From CAYMGM01 sp964390005 (GTDB lineage: Bacteria; Pseudomonadota; Alphaproteobacteria; UBA9219), in contig CAYMGM010000001.1 in NCBI GenBank assembly GCA_964390005.1, positions 310,001-374,000 of the forward strand: DNA of 64,000 nucleotides. The letters run 5' to 3'. Shown here one piece after another: positions 43,502 through 51,226 of this stretch; position 1 is the stretch's first letter; each line of letters starts with the position of its first letter. Both the position numbers and the translations under genes were made by a program. The notes beneath the pieces are model-generated. The model searched no databases. It had not been told where the DNA came from and was given only the letters and a program-made list of their open reading frames with translations.

Positions 43502-44891
43502 GGACGCTCTCCCCAAACTTGCTGATAAAGCGACCATAATTCGCGCGGTCGAGCGCGACTTGAATATGCGCTTCCTTATCGTTGTCTTCGCGCGCCAAAA
43601 TATGCCCGTTTTGATAAAGCCAAGCCAGCGCCGCGCCATCGAGCAACGCGACATAGAGATCAAGCGTCCGATGTTGCGCCGTTAGCGTCTCATCCAAAAG
43701 GTGCAAAAGGTCGTGGATCCCCTCGCCCGTCAAGGCCGAGACAGCGACCGCGCCGCCACGCGCCTCACGCCGCAAGCCTTCAAGATCGCCCGCATGCTGC
43801 GAATCCCAAGATGATCGCGCCGTGTAATCTTTAAAACGCGCGCGCTCGTCTTCCGGCAACATGTCGCATTTGTTAAAGACTTCGATCACGCGCGGATCGT
43901 CCGGCGGGACGCCAAGATCGTCTAAGATGCCTTCGACAACCTCACGCTGCGCGCGCGTATCGGGATGCGTGCAATCGCGCACATGCAAAATGATATCGGC
44001 CAATTGCACTTCTTCAAGTGTCGCGCGAAAGGCTTCGATTAAATGCGTCGGCAAGTCCGAGATAAACCCAACCGTATCCGACAGAACAACTTCGCGTCCG
44101 CTGGGCAAGATCATGCCACGCATGCTTGTATCCAGCGTGGCGAACAGCATGTCTTTCGCCATCACATCGGCGCCCGTCAGGCGGTTGAACAGCGTCGATT
44201 TTCCCGCATTTGTATAACCGACCAAGGCGATGGTCGGGCGCTCGGCCCGCTCACGCGCGGTGCGTTGCAGGCCGCGCGTGCGGCGCACTTGCTCAAGCTC
44301 GGCCTTGACTTTGGATATGCGGCCCGTGATCAAACGCCGGTCGATTTCAAGCTGAGACTCGCCGGGGCCGCCCATAAAGCCAAAGCCGCCGCGTTGACGC
44401 TCAAGGTGGGTCCATGAACGGACAAGGCGCGATTTTTGATAGCTTAGAGCCGCCAGTTCGACCTGAAGCTTGCCTTCATGCGTGCGGGCCCGCGCGCCAA
44501 AGATTTCCAAAATCAAACCGGTGCGGTCGATGACCTTGCAGTGCCAGTTTTTTTCAAGATTGCGCTGCTGCACAGGCGACAGCACATGATCGATAATGGC
44601 AAGCTGAATGTTCTCTTCTTCGATAAGCGTGCCATAACGCGCCGCCTGCCCGCTGCCCAACAGCATCGCGGGCGTGGGTGCGGTCAGGTTAAAGCTTTCG
44701 GCCAAGACAACATGCAGATCAATGGCCTCGGCCAAGCCGACGGCTTCGTCGAGCAGCATGCCCGCTTCGCGGTTTTCGTGCGCGCTAGCGCCATGCAGCA
44801 AGGGCTTCAGCACAATCGCGCGGTCGCCGTGGCGCGCCCCATCAACGTCAAGCGTTTGATCGGTCGGATAAAGATCGTCTTTAGGAGGCAA
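43488..44891 (-). CDS. hflX: HflX, ribosome-associated GTPase
   Basis: HflX splits and rescues stalled ribosomes. From a TTG at 44891 the product has 467 residues and overlaps the hfq stop by 11 bases; an upstream ATG at 44954 would lie deep inside hfq and lacks a ribosome site. The N-terminal HflX domain contains LGSGQAARYGTLIEEENIQLAIIDHVLSPVQQRNLE. The GTPase has G1 GYTNAGKST, G3 DTVGFI, G4 NKCD and the conserved FGFMGGPGESQLEIDRR before it. The hfq-hflX arrangement is widely conserved. The exact start remains uncertain. Confidence 0.92.
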   Translation of the reverse strand: MPPKDDLYPTDQTLDVDGARHGDRAIVLKPLLHGASAHENREAGMLLDEAVGLAEAIDLHVVLAESFNLTAPTPAMLLGSGQAARYGTLIEEENIQLAIIDHVLSPVQQRNLEKNWHCKVIDRTGLILEIFGARARTHEGKLQVELAALSYQKSRLVRSWTHLERQRGGFGFMGGPGESQLEIDRRLITGRISKVKAELEQVRRTRGLQRTARERAERPTIALVGYTNAGKSTLFNRLTGADVMAKDMLFATLDTSMRGMILPSGREVVLSDTVGFISDLPTHLIEAFRATLEEVQLADIILHVRDCTHPDTRAQREVVEGILDDLGVPPDDPRVIEVFNKCDMLPEDERARFKDYTARSSWDSQHAGDLEGLRREARGGAVAVSALTGEGIHDLLHLLDETLTAQHRTLDLYVALLDGAALAWLYQNGHILAREDNDKEAHIQVALDRANYGRFISKFGESVRENR

Positions 44892-45129
44892 TGTCGTCAG
44901 AACCTTCGTCGAATAATTGAATGGGTGCGCCCGGCATGACGGTCGATATGGCATGCTTGTAAACAAGCTGAATATGGGAATCGCGCCGCAGCAGTAGCGA
45001 AAAATTATCAAACCAAGTGACAATGCCCTGCAATTTCACGCCATTGACAAGAAAAACGGTCGTCGGCGTTTTGTTTTTGCGCAAGTGATTAAGAAAGACG
45101 TCTTGAACGTTTTGTTTTGAATCGGTCAT
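44881..45129 (-). CDS. hfq: Hfq, RNA chaperone
   Basis: Hfq pairs small RNAs with mRNAs. The 82-residue product has the Sm1 region (QDVFLNHLRKNKTPTTVFLVNGVKLQGIVTWFDNFSLLLRR) and the Sm2 motif YKHAIST, with the usual Gln in the N-terminal helix. The C-terminal tail after the core is short and acidic (LFDEGSDDIAS). The length is typical of alphaproteobacteria. It lies 40 bases after the HAD phosphatase gene and overlaps hflX. Confidence 0.97.
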   Translation of the reverse strand: MTDSKQNVQDVFLNHLRKNKTPTTVFLVNGVKLQGIVTWFDNFSLLLRRDSHIQLVYKHAISTVMPGAPIQLFDEGSDDIAS

Positions 45130-45169
45130 GGATTGCTGCTCCTTCGCAGTCTTTTGTTGTTATATAGGC

Positions 45170-45838
45170 TCATGACTTCGCGGATGGCCACAGGGCTTGC
45201 AGCGCCTGCAAAAAGGCCGCGCCATCAGAAAATGACAGATTCACGCCTAAATGCAAAGCCTCTCGCTCATCATGGATCAAAACGGGCGTTAAACCCGCGT
45301 TACGCGCGCACGTTACGTCGATAGGTTTATCGCCGATAAACCAAATAGATGGATCGTCTGCTTTCATCCCCGCCGCCGCCAAGGCCAGATCGACGGGATC
45401 GCGCGCCGGTTTATCATGCGGCGCATCAAAAGAGCCATATAAGGCTTTGAAATACTTATCCCAGCCCAGATGTTTGGCTTCGGCCTTCATCAAATCGCTG
45501 CGTTTGTTGGTCACGACAAACAACGGCACGCCCTGCGCGTGAAGAAACGCGAGAACCTCATCCATGTGAGGCAAAACGGTCAACACGTCCAGATGCTTGC
45601 CTTCGACCGTTTGATAAAAAATATCGCGCGCTTTTTCCCAATCTTGGCCGTACCAATCGGGAAAGCTTTCACGCAGCGCGCGCGTGCAAAAGCGCTTGGT
45701 CTCGTCAAGCGTCCATGCTTCTTGCCCAAAGGCGCGGCGCACGTCGTTCATGGCCGCTGCGATCAAAACCCAATTGTCGATCAGCGTATTGTCCCAATCA
45801 AAAACGACAGCGCGCGGCGGTGAAATGTTAGTGGGCAT
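45170..45838 (-). CDS. HAD-superfamily phosphatase (Gph-like)
   Basis: The 222-residue product, starting at the ATG at 45838 with GGAGAG upstream, has HAD motif I VVFDWDNTLID, motif II VVTNKR, motif III Lys in the KARDPVD-like region (HDKPARDPVDLALAAAG) and motif IV WFIGDKPIDV. The cap is alpha-helical, as in phosphoglycolate-phosphatase relatives. The substrate cannot be read from the sequence. The start overlaps the upstream COQ10-like gene by 11 bases, so the two are co-translated. Confidence 0.85.
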   Translation of the reverse strand: MPTNISPPRAVVFDWDNTLIDNWVLIAAAMNDVRRAFGQEAWTLDETKRFCTRALRESFPDWYGQDWEKARDIFYQTVEGKHLDVLTVLPHMDEVLAFLHAQGVPLFVVTNKRSDLMKAEAKHLGWDKYFKALYGSFDAPHDKPARDPVDLALAAAGMKADDPSIWFIGDKPIDVTCARNAGLTPVLIHDEREALHLGVNLSFSDGAAFLQALQALWPSAKS

Positions 45839-46280
45839 CGTTATTTTTCTCTCCATACAAGGCTTGGGCTCGGCTTTCAAAGGCACCGACCATTTGCCGA
45901 AAAGCTTTATCGAAAAAAGCCGCCATCACCGCGCCTAATAGCGGCGAGCGGATCGCAAAATCGACAAAGAACGTGACATTGCAGTTGGCTTGGTCGATGG
46001 GCTCAAATCCCCATGTCGTGGCCAGGCGCGATAACGGGCCTTTTTCATAGGTTACCACAATGCGCTTGGGCGGCTCAAAAGTCACTTTCGAGATAAAACC
46101 TTCACGCAGCGCTTTTAACCCGACGCTCAGCTCAGCCGTGACGCCGTCTGGGCGGCGCTCTAAAATACGCGCGCCCTGACACCACGGCAAAAACTGCGGA
46201 TAGCTTTCAATATCTGCCACCAGCGCATAAAGCTGGTCGCAGGAAAAGGGCAGTTTTTTTTCTTCGAAATGACGCGGCAT
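45828..46280 (-). CDS. COQ10/RatA-like START-domain protein
   Basis: The 150-residue product, from an ATG at 46280 with a GAGAG upstream, has the family N-terminus MPRHFEEKKLPFSCDQLYALVADIESYPQFLPWC. The remainder is a START-like beta-sheet fold: TAELSVGLKALREGFISKVTFEPPKRIVV and FFVDFAIRSPLLGAVMAAFFD. In alphaproteobacteria and mitochondria these proteins assist ubiquinone function; in E. coli the relative RatA was reported to affect ribosomes. I favour the ubiquinone role. It is the first gene of the minus-strand run. Confidence 0.88.
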   Translation of the reverse strand: MPRHFEEKKLPFSCDQLYALVADIESYPQFLPWCQGARILERRPDGVTAELSVGLKALREGFISKVTFEPPKRIVVTYEKGPLSRLATTWGFEPIDQANCNVTFFVDFAIRSPLLGAVMAAFFDKAFRQMVGAFESRAQALYGEKNNDAH

Positions 46281-46374
46281 AATTGCTCTCGGGTCTGCAA
46301 TGTGCGAAACAGACAAGACTTGCTAAAGCGCGAGTCTATCGCCTTTCCTTCTCTCTTACCAAAGTCTTGGCGCA

Positions 46375-48072
46375 ATGTCCTGTTTTCGCTCGTTTAAATA
46401 TTGCCTTTGCGTTGCTTGCAGCCTTTTGGCCCTGTCCGCCCCCTGTACGGCTTGGGCCGAGGGCGAATCCTTTGCCTTTGCGCAGAAAATCCGCCAAACG
46501 CTGGAAACCCCGAGCCCCGAGATGCGCGGTAGTTACCTTAATTTGGCCGAATGGCACGGCTTTTATGAAGACCGCGTCTTTGCCCCCGCTTGGCAGGCGG
46601 GCATTGACTGGAAGACAGGCGCGTTAACAGACCCAGCCCCGCTGGAAGCCTTTTTAAGCACCTTCCGCGACAACCTGACCGCGAACGGCTTGGAGGAGAC
46701 AGGCTATCCGCTGGCCTTGATTGAATCGTACCTAAAAAATCCGACCCCCGATCACACGGTTGCAATTGACGCGCTGATGACGGCGGCGCTTTTAAAACTG
46801 GGGCACACGTTGCATGGCGACGATATCGACTTGTCGCTTTTGTATCCCGGCTGGGCGTTTCACAGCTCGGACGTCGATGTGGCCGAGCTTTTGGAAACCT
46901 CAATCGAAAATAACGACATCAAAGGCTATTTGACAGCCCTGTCGCCAACGGACCCGGCTTATCGGGATCTGTCGCGCTTGTTGATGACTTATAAAGCGTT
47001 GAAGCCATGGCCGCGTGTCTCGACGGGCCCTTCAATTCGCTTGGGCGATACCGATCCCCGCTTGCCGGATTTACGCGCGCGCCTGCTGGCGGAAGGCTAC
47101 GCTGTTCCCGCACCATCCGCAGACAATGCCCCTTATGACGCCGCGTTGGAAGAGGCCGTGAAGGCCTATCAAATCCGCAATGGCCTCAAGCCCGATGGCG
47201 TTATCGGCGCGAAAACCGTTGAAATCATGAACATCCCCCTTGCGGCAAGATTGGCGCAAATCAAAGCCAACATGGAGCGGATGCGCCACATGCCGCGCAG
47301 CATGCCGCCGCGCTATGTCCGTGTGAACATCCCCGATTACATGCTTGAAATCGTTGAAGACGGCAAAGTCGTCTATCGCGATTCCGTGATGGTGGGGCGC
47401 GTTGATCGCAAAACGCCCTTTATCCAAAGCGCGATCCGCAGCGTCATTTTCAATCCGTCATGGCATGTCCCAGCCAGCATCGCCAAGAAAGACATTCTGC
47501 CGAAATTACGCAAGGACCCCCATTATCTTGAAAAAATGGGCTTTGTCGTCAACGGCAGCGCAACCGATCCGCATGGGGCCGCCATCGACTGGCACAAGGT
47601 CAGCGCCAGCGAAATTGCCAAGTTCCGCTTAAGGCAAACGCCCGGCGACGGCAACAGCTTGGGCCGCTTGAAGTTCGATTTTGACAATGATTTTGCCGTG
47701 TACATGCACGGCACCCCGCACCAAGAGCTGTTTTCAAAATCGGCGCGGGCGTTTAGTTCGGGCTGCGTGCGCGTCAAAGATCCCGAAGTTTTTGCCACTT
47801 ACATTTTAAAAGGCACAGATGGCGATTGGCCCGTGAGCCGCGTGCAAGATTCAATTGATCAACAGAAAACGCGCTGGCTGAAGGTTTCGGATCCCCTGCC
47901 CCTCTTCTTTGAATATTGGACGGTTTTGGCGCGAAGCGATGACGGCCCCGGCCTCTTCCGCACAGATCTTTACGATTACGATCGCTTGATCTTGAAAGCG
48001 ATGGAGGAAGCCAAAGCCTCAAAGCGCGCGCAAGCGGCCAAAGTCTCGGCCCCGCCCATCGAGGTAAATTAA
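46375..48072 (+). CDS. Murein L,D-transpeptidase (YcbB/LdtD-like)
   Basis: The enzyme makes 3-3 cross-links in peptidoglycan. The 565-residue product has a signal peptide (about residues 1-29, ending AWAE), an N-terminal scaffold region, a peptidoglycan-binding domain (LEEAVKAYQIRNGLKPDGVIGAKTVEIMN, about 258-285) and a YkuD catalytic domain with YMHGTPHQELF, then SSGCVRVKDPE with catalytic Cys464. A large insertion within the YkuD domain, as in LdtD, includes the KMGFVVNG segment. In E. coli ycbB is next to ycbK (mepK), and here a MepK-like gene follows too. Confidence 0.92.
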   Translation: MSCFRSFKYCLCVACSLLALSAPCTAWAEGESFAFAQKIRQTLETPSPEMRGSYLNLAEWHGFYEDRVFAPAWQAGIDWKTGALTDPAPLEAFLSTFRDNLTANGLEETGYPLALIESYLKNPTPDHTVAIDALMTAALLKLGHTLHGDDIDLSLLYPGWAFHSSDVDVAELLETSIENNDIKGYLTALSPTDPAYRDLSRLLMTYKALKPWPRVSTGPSIRLGDTDPRLPDLRARLLAEGYAVPAPSADNAPYDAALEEAVKAYQIRNGLKPDGVIGAKTVEIMNIPLAARLAQIKANMERMRHMPRSMPPRYVRVNIPDYMLEIVEDGKVVYRDSVMVGRVDRKTPFIQSAIRSVIFNPSWHVPASIAKKDILPKLRKDPHYLEKMGFVVNGSATDPHGAAIDWHKVSASEIAKFRLRQTPGDGNSLGRLKFDFDNDFAVYMHGTPHQELFSKSARAFSSGCVRVKDPEVFATYILKGTDGDWPVSRVQDSIDQQKTRWLKVSDPLPLFFEYWTVLARSDDGPGLFRTDLYDYDRLILKAMEEAKASKRAQAAKVSAPPIEVN

Positions 48073-48104
48073 CCTTTCAAGACGGCCATCTGACTGAATT
48101 TAAT

Positions 48105-48145
48105 AGGGTTTTTCCTAGACTCTTGCCAAAAGCAAGAAAAACCCT
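48105..48145 (+). other. Long imperfect hairpin downstream of the L,D-transpeptidase gene
   Basis: AGGGTTTTT pairs with AAAAACCCT, and inside it CTTGC pairs with GCAAG around a CAAAA loop. The stem is split by an asymmetric internal loop. It starts 33 bases after the stop. There is no T run after it, so I do not call it a classical terminator; it may protect the mRNA 3' end or act as a weak terminator. Confidence 0.4.
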
Positions 48146-48235
48146 TATGCCTTTTGCTGTTTGGAATCAAGGCCCAAGGCCTTTTCCTATCGTGATTGAA
48201 AGATCTTTCCCGTATCACATGGTTATGAGTATCGC

Positions 48236-48796
48236 ATGACATTGTTATTCGATGGAACGCGCCGCGGCTTTTTAAAGCTCGGTCTCGTGAGTGCTTTGAC
48301 GTGCTGTCCGCTGGTCAAACCAGCTTTAGCTTTGACAAACAAGGCGGCTCCGGCCAAGAAGCTGGCATTTCATAATCTGCACACGGATGAAAAGTTGCAT
48401 GTTTGCTATTGGCGCGACGGTTGTTATGACCGTTCGGGTCTTTCGAAGATCAATCATATTCTGCGCGATTTCCGGTCGGGAGACGTTTTCCCGATGCATC
48501 CCAAGCTGATGGATTTGTTGCACGACCTGCAAGCGCGTTTGGGCGACGACAGCCCCATTCAGATTATTTCAGGTTATCGCAGCCCGCGGACCAACAAGAT
48601 GTTGGCGCATCAATCGGGCGGCGTTGCGAACCATAGCTATCACATGCGTGGCATGGCGATTGATATTCGCTTAGACGACACGCCCTTATCCCACTTGCGC
48701 AATGAAGCCTTGGCCATGCAACGTGGCGGCGTCGGTTATTATCCTTCGTCCGGTTTCGTTCACGTTGACGTAGGCCCCGTCCGCCGCTGGGGCTAA
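48236..48796 (+). CDS. MepK-like D,D/L,D-endopeptidase (DUF882, peptidase M15 family)
   Basis: The 186-residue product has a Tat-like signal (TRRGFLKLG followed by a hydrophobic run, ending near PALA). The M15 metallopeptidase core follows: IQIISGYRSPRTN, then HSYHMRGMAIDIRL, then GGVGYYPSSGFVHVDVGPVRRWG, with the zinc ligands His, Asp and His in the last two. MepK of E. coli cuts 3-3 cross-links made by L,D-transpeptidases, so this gene's place just after a YcbB-like gene makes functional sense. It is 163 bases downstream of that gene. Confidence 0.9.
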   Translation: MTLLFDGTRRGFLKLGLVSALTCCPLVKPALALTNKAAPAKKLAFHNLHTDEKLHVCYWRDGCYDRSGLSKINHILRDFRSGDVFPMHPKLMDLLHDLQARLGDDSPIQIISGYRSPRTNKMLAHQSGGVANHSYHMRGMAIDIRLDDTPLSHLRNEALAMQRGGVGYYPSSGFVHVDVGPVRRWG

Positions 48797-48926
48797 CGGC
48801 GGCGGCGGCGTGGCGCCGCGGCCATTATTGGGGGAGAACACGGCGGCATCCGGGGTATGCCACCTGGAAAGGCATGGGATTTCCGGCTACATTATAGGGG
48901 CGGTTCCCTTTTTCCGAAGGCCCGGC

Positions 48927-49247
48927 TTACCGCTTGCCGGTACTTGTCAAAATCACAATCTCGTTCGGCTTGCTATAGTTTAAAAGCTCGCGCGATTTTT
49001 CTTCGAGCAAATCAGGGTCCATGCCGTTGGATTGCAATAACTGCGTCCGATGCTGAAGAGCTGTTCGCTCTTTCTGTAAGGTATCTAAATTGCCTTGGGC
49101 TTGGGCAACTTCGTTTTCAAGACGCCGCATCGCAAACCAGCCACGGTCGCCCAAGATCGTGTGGTACACAAAGTACCCCACGACCAAAAGACCGACCGTC
49201 GTCAATAAGGCGTTTTGAAAGGCGTTTTTGGCCTTCTTCTTGTTCAT
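48927..49247 (-). CDS. ftsB: FtsB/DivIC-type septum formation protein
   Basis: FtsB joins FtsQ and FtsL in the divisome. The 106-residue product has a short cytoplasmic tail (MNKKKAKNAFQ), one membrane segment (LLTTVGLLVVGYFVYHTIL, about 14-32), a coiled coil (LENEVAQAQGNLDTLQKERTALQHR) and a conserved end with DLLEEKSRELLNYSKPNEIVIL. It lies 18 bases downstream of eno, the arrangement found in many alphaproteobacteria. The 130-base GC-rich gap before it, up to the convergent mepK-like gene, holds nothing clear. Confidence 0.88.
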   Translation of the reverse strand: MNKKKAKNAFQNALLTTVGLLVVGYFVYHTILGDRGWFAMRRLENEVAQAQGNLDTLQKERTALQHRTQLLQSNGMDPDLLEEKSRELLNYSKPNEIVILTSTGKR

Positions 49248-49265
49248 GGCAGCGGCGGCTTTCCG

Positions 49266-50543
49266 TTACTGCCCTAAGATCTCGGTCCCTGCAAAGCGGC
49301 CCGCTTTGCCTAGCTGTTCTTCAATGCGGATCAACTGGTTGTATTTGGCCAAACGGTCCGTCCGCGCGAGCGACCCTGTCTTGATCTGCCCGCAATTCGT
49401 CGCAACGGCCAAATCCGCAATCGTCGAATCTTCCGTCTCGCCCGAACGATGCGAGAAAATGCAGCGATAACCCGCTTTATGCGCCATTTCGACCGCTTCA
49501 AGCGTTTCGCTCAACGTGCCGATCTGGTTCAATTTGATCAAAACGGCATTGGCCATGCCTTGCTCAATCCCGTCAGCAATGCGGATGGGATTGGTCACAA
49601 ACAAATCGTCGCCAACCAACTGAATGCGGTCGCCCAGCTCTTCCGTCAAAAGGCTCCAGCCTTCGAAATCATCTTCGGCCATGCCGTCTTCAATGGACGA
49701 AATCGGGTAGCGGTCGCACAAATCGGCGTAGTAACGCACCAATTGATCCGACGTCAGCTTTTTCTTTTCACCGGCAAGATTGTAGATGTCGCCGTCTAAA
49801 AACTCGGTCGAGGCCGCATCAAGCGCCAGCATCACATCTTCGCCCGGTTGATACCCCGCTTTTTCAATCGCCTGCATGATCATGGCCAGCGCCGCGTCAG
49901 CCGAAGCCAGATTGGGCGCAAAACCGCCTTCGTCACCAATATTGGTATTGTGGCCTGCGTCTTTCAAAAGCTTTTTCAGCGTGTGAAAAATCTCGGCCCC
50001 CATGCGAACCGCATCGGTGATGCTTTCAGCGCCAACGGGCTGTATCATGAACTCTTGGATATCGATGGGATTGTCGGCATGCGCGCCGCCATTCAAGATG
50101 TTCATCATCGGCACGGGTAAAAGCGAAGCCGATGTGCCGCCGATATAACGATAAAGCGGCAAACCGCTTTCCATCGCCGAAGCCTTGGCCACAGCCAGCG
50201 AAACGCCAAGAATGGCATTGGCCCCCAAACGCGATTTGTTGGGCGTGCCGTCGATTTCAATCAAGGCCCCATCCAGCGAAAGCTGGTCCAAGGCATCCAT
50301 GCCGATAACGGCGTCGGCGATTTCGCCGTTCACCGCTTCGACGGCCCGTAAGACCCCCTTGCCGCCATAGCGCTTGGGGTCGCCATCGCGCAATTCGACC
50401 GCTTCGTGCGCGCCGGTTGAGGCCCCTGACGGAACAGCAGCCCGGCCCGAAGCCCCTGATTCTAAAACAACATCGACCTCGACCGTTGGGTTTCCGCGAC
50501 TATCAAGGATTTCACGGCTGCGAAGTTGGCTGATTTGCGACAT
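49266..50543 (-). CDS. eno: Enolase
   Basis: Enolase converts 2-phosphoglycerate to phosphoenolpyruvate and is also part of the RNA degradosome in some bacteria. The 425-residue product has the N-terminal ILDSRGNPTVEVDV, the catalytic and metal region (GDEGGFAPNL, VMLALDAASTEF, SIEDGMAEDD, LVGDDLFVTN), the catalytic Lys in VLIKLNQIGTLSET, and FSHRSGETEDSTIADLAV. An AAAGGTGATG Shine-Dalgarno precedes the ATG. It leads a two-gene unit with ftsB. Confidence 0.97.
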   Translation of the reverse strand: MSQISQLRSREILDSRGNPTVEVDVVLESGASGRAAVPSGASTGAHEAVELRDGDPKRYGGKGVLRAVEAVNGEIADAVIGMDALDQLSLDGALIEIDGTPNKSRLGANAILGVSLAVAKASAMESGLPLYRYIGGTSASLLPVPMMNILNGGAHADNPIDIQEFMIQPVGAESITDAVRMGAEIFHTLKKLLKDAGHNTNIGDEGGFAPNLASADAALAMIMQAIEKAGYQPGEDVMLALDAASTEFLDGDIYNLAGEKKKLTSDQLVRYYADLCDRYPISSIEDGMAEDDFEGWSLLTEELGDRIQLVGDDLFVTNPIRIADGIEQGMANAVLIKLNQIGTLSETLEAVEMAHKAGYRCIFSHRSGETEDSTIADLAVATNCGQIKTGSLARTDRLAKYNQLIRIEEQLGKAGRFAGTEILGQ

Positions 50544-50755
50544 GGCATCACCTTTGGGTTAAAGGATCGAAGGAAAAATGGACGAGTCCCGCGCACCCTA
50601 ACACATGACGGGATAAGGGAAAACAGATGTTTTAACCCAAAATTTTTCCGTGATGAAGGGAGTGAAACCAATAAGAGGGGTCCAGTTTATGATATGTTAT
50701 TAATTACATGATGTTTATTTGTCGTTAGTGGCAATCATTTTTTAAGGTTTTTCCG

Positions 50756-51217
50756 ATGTCTGCATTCGATGCCCCCATTTTTGATGAAGCCGCCATTAAA
50801 GAAATCCGCACCGGAAAAAATCAACTGGTCGCGCTTAGCATAGAAGAAGCGGCCAAATATGAAGCTATGGCAAAAGGATCTGCTATAGATTTTGTTCAGC
50901 AGTCAGTAGGCATAGTGCTTGGTGTCAGCCTTTGTATTGGGACATGTCTATATGGCAATCATCTAATTTTAAATACGCTCAATATGGGACCAGTCGCTCA
51001 ATTTGCCACGGCATGCGTCAACGGATCAGGTACACTTGCAATGCACGTCCTGATCAAAAAAGGATTAGAAAAACACGAAAAAAGACGCCGTACAGTGCAT
51101 GCCATCCTCGCGACCGGTTATCGCCCCCTTGCGGACGGCGAAGTTCTCCCCCCAGATCGCAAAGCCGTTTCGGCTGTTGCGATGATCCGGAACACAAGCC
51201 CACAAGATCCTAAATAA
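50756..51217 (+). CDS. Small membrane protein of unknown function
   Basis: I do not recognise this 153-residue protein. It starts MSAFDAPIFDEAAIKEIRTGKNQ, then an amphipathic helix (SIEEAAKYEAMAKG), then one or two hydrophobic segments (IVLGVSLCIGTCLYG at about 53-67, and GPVAQFATACVNGSGTLAMHVL at about 78-99), then a basic stretch (KKGLEKHEKRRRTVHA) and a Pro-rich tail. No signal peptide. AAGG lies about 12 bases before the ATG. The preceding 200 bases are notably AT-rich, and the gene is convergent with pyrG with only 9 bases between stops. It could be a recent acquisition, but base composition alone is weak evidence. Confidence 0.6.
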   Translation: MSAFDAPIFDEAAIKEIRTGKNQLVALSIEEAAKYEAMAKGSAIDFVQQSVGIVLGVSLCIGTCLYGNHLILNTLNMGPVAQFATACVNGSGTLAMHVLIKKGLEKHEKRRRTVHAILATGYRPLADGEVLPPDRKAVSAVAMIRNTSPQDPK

Positions 51218-51226
51218 CGGGGATCG

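Noticed and set aside
43502..43663. N-terminal extension of the first phosphatase paralogue
   Set aside because: The extra 54 residues lie inside hflX and are not family-like; a GTG with a strong Shine-Dalgarno is at 43501.
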